Below the pieces are notes generated by a model, which was not told where the DNA came from, ran no database searches, and was given only the letters and a program-made list of their open reading frames with translations. From positions 152,093,584 through 152,157,583 of the forward strand of contig OY720634.1 in assembly GCA_963169105.1 (NCBI GenBank): 64,000 bases of DNA, read 5' to 3'. This DNA comes from Ceriagrion tenellum (lineage: Eukaryota; Arthropoda; Insecta; Odonata; Coenagrionidae). Both the position numbers and the translations under genes were made by a program. This document shows, in pieces, positions 1 to 9,779 of the stretch (its first letter is position 1; each line of letters begins with the position of its first letter).

Positions 1-10
1 TCCCATTGAT

Positions 11-1354
11 ATGACAGCCAACTATGTGTTACTTTCAATCCCAGAAGAATACGTGGAAGAGCGCATGTTTACTGGAATGTTTTTTGGCGCCATGGAGCAA
101 TACGAAGGTCTGTTGAAGGACCTGAAGGACGTGGATGTGAGGGGCCTCGGGCGAAAGACTCTGCTGCACTTAAGTGTCAGTCTTGGAAAAGTTGACTGGG
201 TGGAGGGACTCCTGGGAGAAGGCGCGGACCCTTGTTTAAGGGACGATGGTGAAATGTCCGCTGTGAATATGGCGGAGGAGATGAGGAATAGGTACCCTGA
301 TGACAGAAACCGCATGGAAATACAGAGATTGATCCGATTGGTGCTCAAGAGGGACACTGCGTTGATGCGTCGCCGTGCATCACATAGGGGACATGTTGGT
401 GGCGTTGCCGAGGCTACTTTGCCTGACCTCTGTCACGAGATGGCGCAGTTATCAGCCTTAAAGGAGTCAATAGATTCACTCAAGAGTGAGATGTCGTCCA
501 TTTGTGATCGGATCTTCGGGGAGGTGAACAAGCTGAGGAAGGATTTGAATGAGCGGGACATTCTTTTGGAATGTTTAGAGAGCGCGGTAACTTCATCGGC
601 GGAGGAGTTGAGGGCGCTGAAGGAGTGCCTTGAGGTGACAATGGACGCGGGAAATGTTCGAGGTACTTCCCTCTCCACGGAGGAAATGCGACAAGAATGC
701 GTTGAGGGCATGATGAAGAGAACTACTGTGCTAAATATGGACGAGAGGAAATTGGCTCGCGTCCGTGATCTGTACGAGAAATTGTACGATATGAGCGCAG
801 TAACGTCGTGCGTGTTGATTTTCTTGCAGAATCAGTCTCGAGTGAGAGTAATGATAGACTGTGACTCCAGCAACATCGGAAATATGAAGGCAAAGTTCAT
901 GGACCACGATGGAGTTGAAAGGCATGGGTTTGGCTGGAACTCATTCGCCGACTTCTCCGAGATGACGGTTTATCTCGGCGGGACGGTGGGTCAGGAGGAG
1001 TATGTCCTTGGTCAGTTTGCAAGAACTTTGACGCAGATGGCCATTCAATTGGCATTTGAGAATGGAGGGAGGCCACATGAACGGGGCGACCGAATCCAGG
1101 AGGAACATTTTAAGAACGCGTTTGAGGAAGCGGAAGGGAAGAGGAGTTCGGGAGGGAAATTAAACGACTACGTCAGATGGGCGTTGAATAGGAAGACTCA
1201 TCTGGTGAGAGAAATGGAGTTTGCGTCAGTTGTCCCTCGGATTATCGCTCACTTTGGATCGACGAGGGGGTCGTCCATTCTGCGTAAGCAAGTTCCAACC
1301 CTCTTGGCCTTGTACGAAGACCACGTGATTGCGGCACTTCTGAACAAGGCAAGG
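11..1354 (+). CDS. Ankyrin-repeat / coiled-coil protein, 5' coding exon (partial gene)
   Basis: The open frame runs from the ATG at 11 and is also open back to the window edge, so the true start could lie upstream. The exon should end at 1354, because AAGG|GTGAGT at 1351-1360 is a near-perfect splice donor; the frame stays open to 1531, but after 1354 the composition turns AT-rich and the translation loses character. This gives 448 codons ending in phase 0. Residues about 46-95 (GRKTLLHLSVSLGK, LLGEGADPCLRDD) match an ankyrin repeat; about 140-230 is a charged heptad-like coiled coil; about 265-448 is mixed alpha/beta. The C-terminal part (GQFARTLTQMAIQLAFENG, then PRIIAHFG and LLALYEDHV) resembles, from memory, arthropod proteins that carry a HELTH-type zinc motif at this place; here the histidines and glutamate are absent, so no peptidase activity is claimed. 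Function is unknown. It is the only long intact frame in the window. Confidence 0.75.
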
Positions 1355-1916
1355 GTGAGTCCCGACTCCAACCTGAATTCTGTTTGCAGCATTACAGTCG
1401 CACCTCGTCTCCTCTCTCAAAGAAAGCCATTTGACAGCATTTTCATGTTTCAAATTTTTGTTTCCATTCGAACTTTTACCTCAAATATGCTTCAATTTCG
1501 AGTGTCAGTTGAGTATATATCGGTATTTTGACCCTTTTTAATTATTTTGTAATTTCTGACTTGCCGAAATACCAAAATTGTGTTAATACTTGCATTTACT
1601 GCTTAAGAGGCATGTGTAACATGACCTTAAAGATCCTAGTGCTAAAATTTTATGACGTTACTATATTACTCTTAGCAGATATTTTTGTGCCGATCCCTGA
1701 AATAGGGATTGATATTTAGCGTAAGGGTCGTAGATATTAGATTGTTGGTTTTAATGTAATTATTTCGACCGCGGAAGAAGCTTAAATTTGTCAAAAAAAG
1801 AGGTGATCACCATGACGCGATGGACGGTATTTCTAAAAATATCTTAGCATTTTTTTCTGAATAAGAATCCTTCTCCTCCATGGTGGGTCAATTTGCGTTG
1901 CATTTTGAGACACATA
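1355..1916. other. Probable intron start of the ankyrin-type gene
   Basis: The stretch begins with the donor GTGAGT at 1355-1360. It is AT-rich and shows no further exon, RNA gene or recognisable transposon up to the foldback repeat at 1917. The next exon of the gene was not identified with confidence. Confidence 0.5.
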
Positions 1917-2112
1917 GGCTGCTATTCTGAATGAAATCGCGTTAACGCCATTAGCCAGAAATGGCTTTCGTGATGATTTTGTTCCGAAGAATAGCATCAA
2001 CGACGCTTGTTGCGATTCTGAACGCAAGACTGACGCCTGAAAGCGACGCTGTTGTAGGCGGCGATCTGATCACCGCGCTATTCTAAAGCGGCACGCTATT
2101 CTCGAGGGAAAC
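1917..2112. repeat. Foldback (palindromic) MITE-like repeat, diverged copy
   Basis: It starts with GGCTGCTATTCTGAAT at 1917, followed by GAAATCGCG, TTAACGCC and AGCCAGAAATGGCTTTCG. The same 16 bases recur at 9780 (+) and, reverse-complemented, at 9606-9621. The right half (CGCTATTCTAAAGCG, CGCTATTCTCGAG) is a decayed counterpart of the left arm. The right boundary is approximate. Confidence 0.55.
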
Positions 2113-2797
2113 GGCCACGTGATTCCTTGTCACACGTTATCTATCAAGGATTCATCAAAATATGCATTGAAAAGTATTCCTAAAAACATAAAAATTATTG
2201 CAGGATTGACTTGTCAATACGTACATTCAAGTAAAAATTAAAAAAAATATTCTCATAAGTAGTAGGCAAATGTGCCTCGCTGGACGTGAAGGAAAAGTGA
2301 GAAAACTTATTTGAAACTCGTCGAAGTTGAGTTTAAGGATGGAATTGGGTACCACCCTTGGCATTTCCTTTTCCCGTACCTCTCATCGTAGACTGGTATT
2401 TTTTCGACCGAGTCATATTGCTTTATTCTTGCATTGTATTACTTTTTCCATCTCTCAGCCGCGGATAACAACTTTAGGTAAAATAGAAGAAATTACTCTA
2501 CACGCAAAGGATGAGTATTCAATCTCTCCGATAAGAATTGTATCTAACATTTCCGTTGAATTATTTAACAAGTCAGCTTGAAATATTGCTCACCTCGCCT
2601 ATTCATATTCACTTCCATCCACACATTCCCAGCGGTACCACAAGATTTTTGGAGGCTAATTGCGATAATTTACCATCTTATTAAATCCACGGACTATTTA
2701 CAATAGTAAATTTCAAATATCCGTGATGAAATAATTGAAATTGACCGCCAAATCACTTTCCTTGATACTTTTATAGATCATTATTCAATTCGTATGC
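2113..2797. other. AT-rich sequence, nothing recognised
   Basis: No coding signal, RNA gene or repeat was seen on either strand. The 84-codon open frame at 2327-2581 has no family resemblance and no codon bias that would support it. Confidence 0.5.
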
Positions 2798-3160
2798 ATA
2801 CAAACATCGTCTGCTCAGTCGGATAAGTGGTGAAAATAAATTTTAAAAACCGAACAGATACAAAAACAATATGCTTTGTTACCATTTTGGGTTTAACTGT
2901 AACTATACGTATTGATATTGCTCTCTCAGCTCGTTAATCCTTTATTTTTCAATATGTGACAAACGTCGTAAGAATTTTCTGAACTGAATTTCCGTTCACC
3001 TTAAAGGTTCTCCGAGAGTTTTCTATCAGTTGCTGAATTGAAAAGATTACTAGATTATTATAGGTGATAACTCTAATGATAACTGCAAATGGAAGTGTAA
3101 GTTGAAGATAATGCTGGATAATTTTGCTTGATCATGCACTTCTTACGTATCCAAACGTCG
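2798..3160. repeat. Local tandem repeat, copy 1 (left flank of the RAG1-like element)
   Basis: This roughly 350-bp segment is homologous to 9032-9390: TCTGCTCAGTCGGATAA here against TCTGCTCCGTCGAATAA at 9032, then shared landmarks such as ATATGCTTT/GTATGCTTT and GAGAGTTTTCTATCA/GAGAGTTATCTATCA. Its first 29 bases correspond to the junction formed by 3148-3160 plus 9032 onward, so it looks like one unit of a two-copy tandem repeat whose second copy was interrupted at its start by the transposon. Confidence 0.65.
3156..3160. repeat. Target-site duplication CGTCG, left
   Basis: The five bases CGTCG lie immediately outside the left terminal inverted repeat and are identical to the five bases outside the right end (9027-9031). 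A 5-bp, GC-rich duplication is the expected product of Transib and RAG-type transposition. Confidence 0.8.
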
Positions 3161-3195
3161 CACAGTGATCCCAAATCGAAAAAAACTGGCCAAAA
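3161..3195 (+). repeat. Left terminal inverted repeat, heptamer CACAGTG
   Basis: It reads CACAGTG, then ATCCCAAATCG, seven A, then CTGGCCAAAA. It pairs with 9026-8992 with three mismatches (positions 8, 22 and 25 of the repeat). After the heptamer come 12 bases and an A-rich block (3180-3188), a spacing that recalls a 12-RSS, though the A-rich block is only nonamer-like. Confidence 0.85.
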
Positions 3196-3464
3196 TTAAT
3201 ACCGTCGTTATTTCACCCTACTTTGTGAGTACAACGGTTGTTTCCTTATGTTTTTGATCAGCTAAATCTGACTTTGAAGTTATTTTTGTAGTATCTTTGC
3301 ATTTTAACACTTTAAAGAGCTATTATATTTAAACAAATTTTGAAAATCTGACGGTAAAAGTTATCAGGATTGGCAGAAATATATTTGGAACCTATAACAA
3401 AATAATTTTACAAAACAGATCTATAAACTGTGCTTAAATAAACCAGGATACTGATACGTACATG

Positions 3465-3530
3465 TGATTGACGGGATTAGAACCCGCGACCATCAGCATA
3501 GCCGGCGAGCTACCCATTTCGGAAAGCACC
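3465..3530 (-). repeat. tRNA-related SINE fragment
   Basis: On the minus strand GGGTAGCTCGCCGGC is followed by GGTCGCGGGTTCTAATCCCG, which contains a polymerase III B box (GGTTCTAATCC) in a tRNA-like T-arm. The anticodon region is shortened and no complete cloverleaf forms, so it is a SINE or tRNA pseudogene piece inserted downstream of the transposase stop codon. Confidence 0.45.
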
Positions 3531-3666
3531 CTAAAATTACTGTAATTTTGGCTTCCTAGTACTTAATGAGTTGCATTTAATTGATAGTTACTGAACTTAA
3601 CGGGTAATAAAGAGAAAAATACGTAAATTTTAAAGTTATCACTTATTTTTCCTTAAATAATCAAAT

Positions 3667-5191
3667 TTAGCTAAAATCAACGTCCGAAGTCACTGCATCG
3701 CACTCATTGTCGCTCTGCGAATCATTTATGACGAGAAGATTTTGAACTTCACCTGGTAGGCTGACTTATTTTTTTTTCGGTGCCCCTAATAAAATGGAAA
3801 TGTACGGATCATACATTTCCAAACGGTAACAAATGTGCAAAAGACACTCGAAACACTTTATGTAGCAATGAAGGGGGGCATGCCGAAAGAATACGTGGAT
3901 TCCTCCACTGGTCTCCTTATAAAGCTCTCCAAATTATTCATTTGCGATATTTTAGCACCGCAAATGTAACACATCATGGTGCTGGTTTCTGCTAATGCGT
4001 TGCACACCTGTAAGATATATTGAATAATATAAGACGTGAGAAGAAATAGAAGGAATTAGGAATAGTGAAAAAGTCTTAGAAAAATAAGTAGTCACCTACC
4101 TTTCCATTAATCATTATGTGCCTCATATGAAATTTCACTGTGAGATTTCCAATGTCAACTGGCAGAAGTCTGCTGTTTTTCTTCGACAAAAACCTTTCTT
4201 TGTCTTTTGCAATAGTTTTGGTCTCTTGTACCCACTGGATACAAATCGACCGGCCGAGGGTTCGACCACTAAACTTATTCAGCAATTAGGTATTAACTAA
4301 GTAACTTACCAGAATGTGTTTAAATTTACTGCGATTGTAATATGTAATATGTAAACGTCAATTCTTACCTGAGTCATTATCTGTCATTCGCAGAGGTACC
4401 AAGAAACTTGCAAAAACACTTCCATCCGTCCTATCTTTTTGCTCCCACATCTGCTGGTACTGGGAGTGTCCAGGACTCCCATCGAAGCCATACTTGCAGA
4501 ATGAAGTGCACTGAAGTTCTTCCTCCATATCCTGCAGCGTTGACACACAAGAAACAATTCGTTTCGCGGTTTTCGTGAGAAGAGCTTGCAGATAGACCTT
4601 GCACTTCTCAGTAACACAAATACCGTCTGGGTAAGCTGCATATTTTGCTTTCAGCACTGCCTGGTTCGTTGGATATATGGTGTGACCATGTTTAATTGAT
4701 ATCTTGCGGAGCAGCACATAATTTTTTTTGTAAAATTTCCGGACACAAAAATGGACACTGCTTCTTACGGAGTTAATTCGGTTTGGTGGACCTCCTTCCC
4801 TCTCCATCTTGTTAAAACGCGTTTTCCTCCGGTAGGTGTGGTCGTCGTCACTTCCTTGGTTAGCTTTGCAGCCGCTTCATGGCCTCTGCTACGGTAGCTC
4901 ATTAATGCAGCGTAGGATAATTCAGCTGGCGACGCGCTGGATCTTAGTTTTTCCGTTTTTCTTCTCTTAGCTCTATCGCTGGACTCTTCAAATATTATTT
5001 TTGGTCGTCCTCTTTCTGATGCTCTGACGGCAATGGAAGAATTATATTATGACTAATTACTGATATGAGCACATACTTGTTAATTGAGCAATTATAATAA
5101 TAGTCGGTACTCACCGGATGTGCTGGGAAGATATTTATATACATCTGATGGGAGTTTTCATTTCTGCTGCAACCAGCTTCTGAACGCTCTC
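3667..5191 (-). pseudogene. RAG1-like (Transib-type) transposase, multi-exon, truncated
   Basis: Exons inferred on the minus strand are 5191-5115, 5023-4369, about 4290-4100, 4007-about 3787, and 3760-3667. Supporting donors are CCG|GTGAGT (5114), CAG|GTAAGA (4368) and AAG|GTAGGT (4099); acceptors are TTTTCAG (5192), GCCGTCAG (5024) and TTACAG (4008). Phases agree across the first and third introns. Conserved blocks in order: AAEMKTPI; GRPK..FEESSDRAKRRKTE; EAVSIFV; IYPTNQAVLKAKYAAYPDGI; MEEEL...GFDGSPGHSQY, matching the RAG1 segment holding catalytic Asp600; NPRP; IMINGK joined by splicing to VCNALAETSTMMCYICGA, matching the Asp708 region and its CxxC zinc ligands; FECLLHICYRL; and a terminal acidic tail ending at the TAA (3669-3667). 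Damage: an in-frame TAA (4767-4765), frameshifts at the A-run near 4722-4730, after NPRP, and in the 3.8-kb exon. Asp708 is replaced by Asn. The stretch with the zinc histidines and Glu962 is deleted at about 3760-3790. Confidence 0.8.
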
Positions 5192-5199
5192 CTGAAAAT

Positions 5200-5680
5200 A
5201 TTATCTACTCGTGAGCTTTGCACCCCCTTCTTCAGATACTTGGGGAAAAATATTTTCTGCATGAAGCGCGTCAGAATATTTTTGGCCGTCTCGTCACCGT
5301 TTAGATGAAGTCTTGTCATCAAATAATCTAGGACATATTTTTTCTTTAGAATCAAAGAATCTCCCCTTTTCAATAAATTCCTCGTGCACCTCATGGTGCG
5401 TAAGGTTTCTGATAACCATAGCAACTCGTTTCACACGATTTTTAGAGCTGCAGCGAGATATTTGTATCAAATAAGAGGATATTCGGTGCATATTATTTTT
5501 AGGTATTACAAAAAACATCAGAAATTATGAGTAAAGGAAATTGGAAAAGGAATCAATTTAAGCTTACCTCTTGGATTCGGGCGTATCTTGAATGTTAGAT
5601 GCCAGGCAGACAAAGCGTTTCTTTCCACTGTGCAGCAGAATATTTTGGGGTTAACACAGTACTGAGCACACTCGTTCACT
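5200..5680 (-). other. Possible 5' exon region of the RAG1-like transposase
   Basis: Upstream of the recognisable exons the minus strand has a cysteine-containing segment (ECAQYCVNPKIFCCTVERNA) ending at the donor-like AGAG|GTAAGC near 5577, and an open stretch (about 5480-5290) containing THHEVHEEFIEKG. N-terminal parts of such transposases are cysteine-rich and poorly conserved, so assignment rests mainly on position. It could equally be noncoding. Confidence 0.3.
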
Positions 5681-7124
5681 ACGCAAAGCACTGGGCAGAA
5701 ATGAGCTGGGAAACTTCACCGTGACTATGCCTAAAACTACAACAGTGGTCATGGTGAGGGGGCCATAATCCTCATTCTGTTTTTTCCAAGAAAAATAAAT
5801 CACGTGCAGTATTCACGCACCCCCTGTGGCCAGAGTGTAATTTGTCCCATCCTCGTCTATGGGTTCTTGACTGGGTCTGCCCCGTTGGAGGGCAATAAAC
5901 GGACAGCATAGCCCATTTCGTCCGCAAAATCTTTTGTGGGCGGCACAGTGGCAACAAGGGTATTTGGGAACATTTATTGCCCCATGCCCGAAGGCCTAAT
6001 ACCACAGAGTATACAGAGAGGACATTTTCCATGTACCCCCTTTAAATTTTGTAATGCGGAATGTGCGCATCGGCCATGTTCCTAGCGCGTTAAAAACGGC
6101 GGGAATTCAAAATGGTCTATGTAGTATAGGTGTATTCCCGCATTACAGGTGGTATTCAGAGGTGTAATCACCCCTATCACGTTATAAACTTCAGGCCTGA
6201 AGTAATAAAGGTAATTCTACCATGTATCTCTATATTAAATCAAAAACAATAGTTGCACGACGAATAGCACAGCCGTAGAAATCAGTTTCACTGCTTAACC
6301 TATTACTACAATTCTCAACGCAGGTGAGGAATCTTGCGTAAAGCACCTGATAATCAAATCGGGTAAAAAATTAGTTTCAATCAAGAACAAAATAAAAAAT
6401 TGTTGGAGGTAAGTTGTAAGAATATAACAGAGAATATGAAAGCTGAATGATAGAGAACACGAACACGGGCTTAGACAACTAGATAGTAGAGTAATGGGTA
6501 GTGGAGAGCCAGCTGGGTCCAGGAATATATGGTTTAATAAATAGTAAACATTAAGTTGATAATGGTGAGAAAATCAAAAACTTTCAAGTAATGGTCCACT
6601 AATATTTTAATTTTTCAAAATTTTTTTATTTTTATAGGTATATGGAGGGGCTCTACAAAGTGGTGCCTGATTTTATTAGTTATGGAGAAAATCCTCAAGT
6701 TTAGAATTATTCAAAGCCCTGCAGTACCAGAGAAATGAGTAATGTGAGAGCCAAATGATCTGATTAGTAGGGAGTTGATAGACACAGACCATTTAAACAG
6801 CATTGTCCATTTGAACCTAGGTTCTTTTTAAACAAATTCAGATAAAATGGTACAAGAGCCTACCTGCTACTCGAGATAGACGCGAATCTTTATGAGACTT
6901 TTACCTTGAATTAGTAAAATTAATTTTTTTTCATTAACCACACCTTTACGATTACATTTACGTAATTATAAAAAGTAGGTACCTACCATATCCTTTGCTC
7001 AGCTTCAAAAACATATTCATGCTGACTTATGGAGGAAAGTTGGAAAAAACAACTATCACATCAATGATGTAGCTAATTTAATTGAAGCAATGAAGATTCA
7101 TACAGTCACAGAATGTTGTCTCTT
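5681..7124. other. Noncoding interior of the RAG1-like element
   Basis: No exon, RNA gene or second transposase frame was recognised. A 23-bp word at 6003-6025 (CACAGAGTATACAGAGAG plus GACAT) recurs exactly in inverted orientation at 8077-8099. The 5772-6032 minus frame has no family resemblance. Confidence 0.4.
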
Positions 7125-7818
7125 CCCAGGCAGAACCAATGCGCATTAAAAGTGCATTTAATGCGCATTAATAGTAGCATTTAATGCGCATTTCAAATGT
7201 GCATGAAAAGCACATTTTTCTCCATGCCTTTAAGGTGCATTGAATGCTCATTATTAATGCACATTTATATTTTTTTGGGGGAAAAATATTTTTAAAGCGA
7301 GTTACTATGATAAAAACAAAATGTTTACATTATGTGAGTGAAAAAACTATGAAAACAGAAGAGAAACATATTCTTCTAAAGAGGACCGAACTTCACACCT
7401 TCTGGAAAGCAGTCCTCTGCGTTACCTCTCGTCTACCGCTCGTTTAGAAATTAGGATAGTGTACTTAGCTTAAATATGTTTTATGTCATGAATTATATTT
7501 TTTTCTTTAATTTTGCTGTGGTAGGTGTCCGCTAAATGGAACTCGGCTTGATGTGTTGCAGCAAAGTACCTCACTTTCATGTTTCCCTGTTAACAAGAAG
7601 AACCCAGTCATGAGCCTTACATGGCATGAAGTTCTCTCATTGTAAGGTTCAAATTATTTCTCATTAGGTTGATGTGACTTCTCATAGCAAGTCTCTTAAG
7701 TTGTCCTAGAAAATGCGCGTATTACGCGCATTACTAATGCGAGACTAATGCAGATATACGAACGAGGAGGTTTTACGCGCATTTTATGCGCATTCAACGC
7801 ACATTGGCGCTGCTTGGG
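7125..7818. mobile_element. Putative nested MITE with GCGCATT-rich subterminal repeats
   Basis: The left end CCCAGGCAGAACCAATGCGC and the right end (read inward on the minus strand) CCCAAGCAGCGCCAATGTGC are inverted repeats with only a few mismatches. Both subterminal zones (7139-7262 and 7710-7803) are filled with repeats of TAATGCGCATT-like palindromes, and the middle is unique AT-rich DNA without coding capacity. No clean target duplication was found, so the exact ends are uncertain. The superfamily is unknown. Confidence 0.5.
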
Positions 7819-8991
7819 TCGGAATTGAATTTTTGATACCTGGTTACATTGAGCATATAGAGAAAATCCACCTTTTCTCTCCTTTTCAGACATTTTGTGT
7901 TTCCAGGGAAACAAACTATGGCCAAACTCTTAGGGAGATGGAGTAAATCACCAAGGAAGAGAAATACTCTGTTAAGCTCTCACTTTTTACCGCATTGACG
8001 TGCTCGCTTCTTTCGAAGTAAACGCGCTTACAACATTGCCGGAAGCGCATTTCGGGATTACAGGTTGAAACGCCATATGTCCTCTCTGTATACTCTGTGC
8101 TAATACTATTTCCAGAATCTTGTTGTGGAAAGGACCCGTGAAGAAACTTCACGAAATAAGAATACAAAAACTTTTTGCTGAGGAAAATTGTTTATTGATC
8201 GCAGTCAATTACTCAAGTTAGAGTTCTCATAAGGTTTTATGTATCTGTTTAAATGAACACAGATTTAGTCTTGCTAGGAGTATGAAATCGGGCCCTCATT
8301 GATATACGCTTATTTGGAGGAGACCATCCAACACGAATTATGTGATTTAGAACATGAAATTTCAATGTATGGAAAACCATGTAAAGTATACAACAGCACG
8401 CGAGTGTAACCATCGGAATGGGATTCCTTCAGCGTTAAAGCGACCCGGTCGCCGGTCGGCCTCCGGCCAACAGCCCACAGCGACGTGGTGCACCGCTCAA
8501 CTTTTAGTCTTCTAGATGTCAGAAAAGAAAGTATAAGCAACATTTTTTTCTCAGTTATGTTGTATATACTTTTATTAATAATTTAACATTGAAATCATGA
8601 TGGAGCTTGAAGGAGCACAAAACAATATCGATCCTTTTATTTTAAAACCACTCGAAAATAGATAAAATTATAAATATTTTAATGCAGTCATAAATAAAAC
8701 TAAAACAAACCAAAATACAGGGATACTACGTATAAAGGTCTTAACTTACTTTTAAAAAATTGCCAATTCTCATCTATGTAATTAAAGCCATCTTCTCTCT
8801 AGGTGTATTTCTCTAAAATTGATCGATTCGACGCTTCGGGCGTTTAACCCTCGACATACCCAAGTTTGACTGGTTACACACACTAATAGACTGAATACAG
8901 AAACCAATTTAGTACTCCATTTTGTAGGCCATATCCTGTAGAATACGAATACACAATTTTGAACTTCCTAGTTAAAAGTCGAAAATTCGAC
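7819..8991. other. Noncoding right interior of the RAG1-like element
   Basis: No gene was recognised. It contains the inverted partner (8077-8099) of the 23-bp word at 6003-6025, and a short perfect hairpin (AAAAGTCGAA / TTCGACTTTT) at 8974-8995 next to the right terminal repeat. Confidence 0.4.
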
Positions 8992-9026
8992 TTTTGGCCA
9001 GCTTGTTTCGATTTGGGACCACTGTG
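8992..9026 (-). repeat. Right terminal inverted repeat, heptamer CACAGTG
   Basis: Read inward on the minus strand it is CACAGTG, GTCCCAAATCG, AAACAAG, CTGGCCAAAA. It pairs with 3161-3195 at 32 of 35 positions without gaps. Confidence 0.85.
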
Positions 9027-9031
9027 CGTCG
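9027..9031. repeat. Target-site duplication CGTCG, right
   Basis: The five bases outside the right terminus are identical to 3156-3160. Confidence 0.8.
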
Positions 9032-9390
9032 TCTGCTCCGTCGAATAAATTGCGGAAGTTGAAATGTTAAAAAAATTAACCTAAAAGATACATGAAAACA
9101 GTATGCTTTTTTACGATTTTGAGGTGAACTATCATTGTAGGAATTAGAATTGTTTTCCCAGCTCGGGTAGCTGTTATATGTTCATATAGGTAAATATAAT
9201 AAACATCGCCAGACTTTCCTAGACTGAAATCCCCTTCACAAAATCTAAAATAATCAGAGAGTTATCTATCACCTGATGAAGGCAAAATAAAATAAAGTAT
9301 AATAATGGTATTCGAAGACAGCATTGAGTAAATTTAGTTGGAAGCTTTGTTGAAAACATTCTTTCATGCATCAGACTCTCGGCATCCATG
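9032..9390. repeat. Local tandem repeat, copy 2 (right flank of the RAG1-like element)
   Basis: It is the diverged direct counterpart of 2811-3160 (see that entry). Alignment weakens to the right, so the end is approximate. Confidence 0.6.
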
Positions 9391-9540
9391 GCGAAGGTCT
9401 CAGCTGTTTGTGAAAAACGTAAACATTGCTCGTAATTGGCTGCCTGAATTTCCACTTACTGTACCGGGAGGTTTTCATTACGTAAGGGGCGTGGTTAATA
9501 ATAGCGTTACGGAACCGACACCTGAAATTTCTGCACCGTA

Positions 9541-9621
9541 TTCAAAATTGCTTCCGACGCTATTCTGGAGCGAGGAATGGCGTCAGCCAGAGATAGCGTC
9601 GCCCGATTCAGAATAGCAGCC
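9541..9621. repeat. Foldback MITE-like repeat, partial copy
   Basis: It ends in ATTCAGAATAGCAGCC, the reverse complement of the family terminus GGCTGCTATTCTGAAT, and its other end contains CGCTATTCTGGAGCG. It is a shorter, rearranged member of the family at 1917 and 9780. Confidence 0.5.
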
Positions 9622-9779
9622 ATAGCATAAGACTGAACACCCCAGTGAATACATGCAACGTATTTCCCTCTCAGTTGATAATCGTCGCTGTTGTCCGGGG
9701 TGGGGAATGGACGTGAAGATATCTCCTAGTTTGCAGTAGAAGTCGAAAAGAAAAGATCGTCATCGGACGAGGCATACTT

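Larger units (their letters stand above)
3161..9026. mobile_element. RAG1-like / Transib-superfamily DNA transposon (5866 bp, decayed)
   Basis: The element is defined by four independent signs. (1) It has inverted termini of 35 bp, matching at 32 of 35 positions, both beginning CACAGTG. (2) It has an identical 5-bp flanking duplication, CGTCG. (3) A homologous unoccupied site exists in the neighbouring repeat copy at 2798-2826. (4) It contains a minus-strand, intron-bearing transposase remnant with clear RAG1 core similarity (3667-5191). Transib elements and the RAG recombinase share CACWRTG-type termini and 5-bp duplications. No RAG2-like kelch frame was seen, as expected for Transib rather than ProtoRAG. 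The copy is inactive: the transposase has a stop, frameshifts and a deletion. The right 3.3 kb (5.7-9.0 kb) is mostly noncoding and seems to hold a nested MITE (7125-7818). Confidence 0.85.

Noticed and set aside
1355..1531. Extension of the 506-codon frame to the TGA at 1529-1531
   Set aside because: A near-perfect splice donor lies at 1355, and the residues after it are AT-driven and unlike the rest of the protein.
7139..7803. CRISPR-like or regulatory array of GCGCATT repeats
   Set aside because: Spacing is irregular, the words are self-palindromic, and the zones sit at two inverted ends, which fits a MITE.
5681..8991. RAG2-like gene next to the RAG1-like transposase
   Set aside because: No kelch-type repeats or long frame were found on either strand, so the element resembles Transib rather than ProtoRAG.
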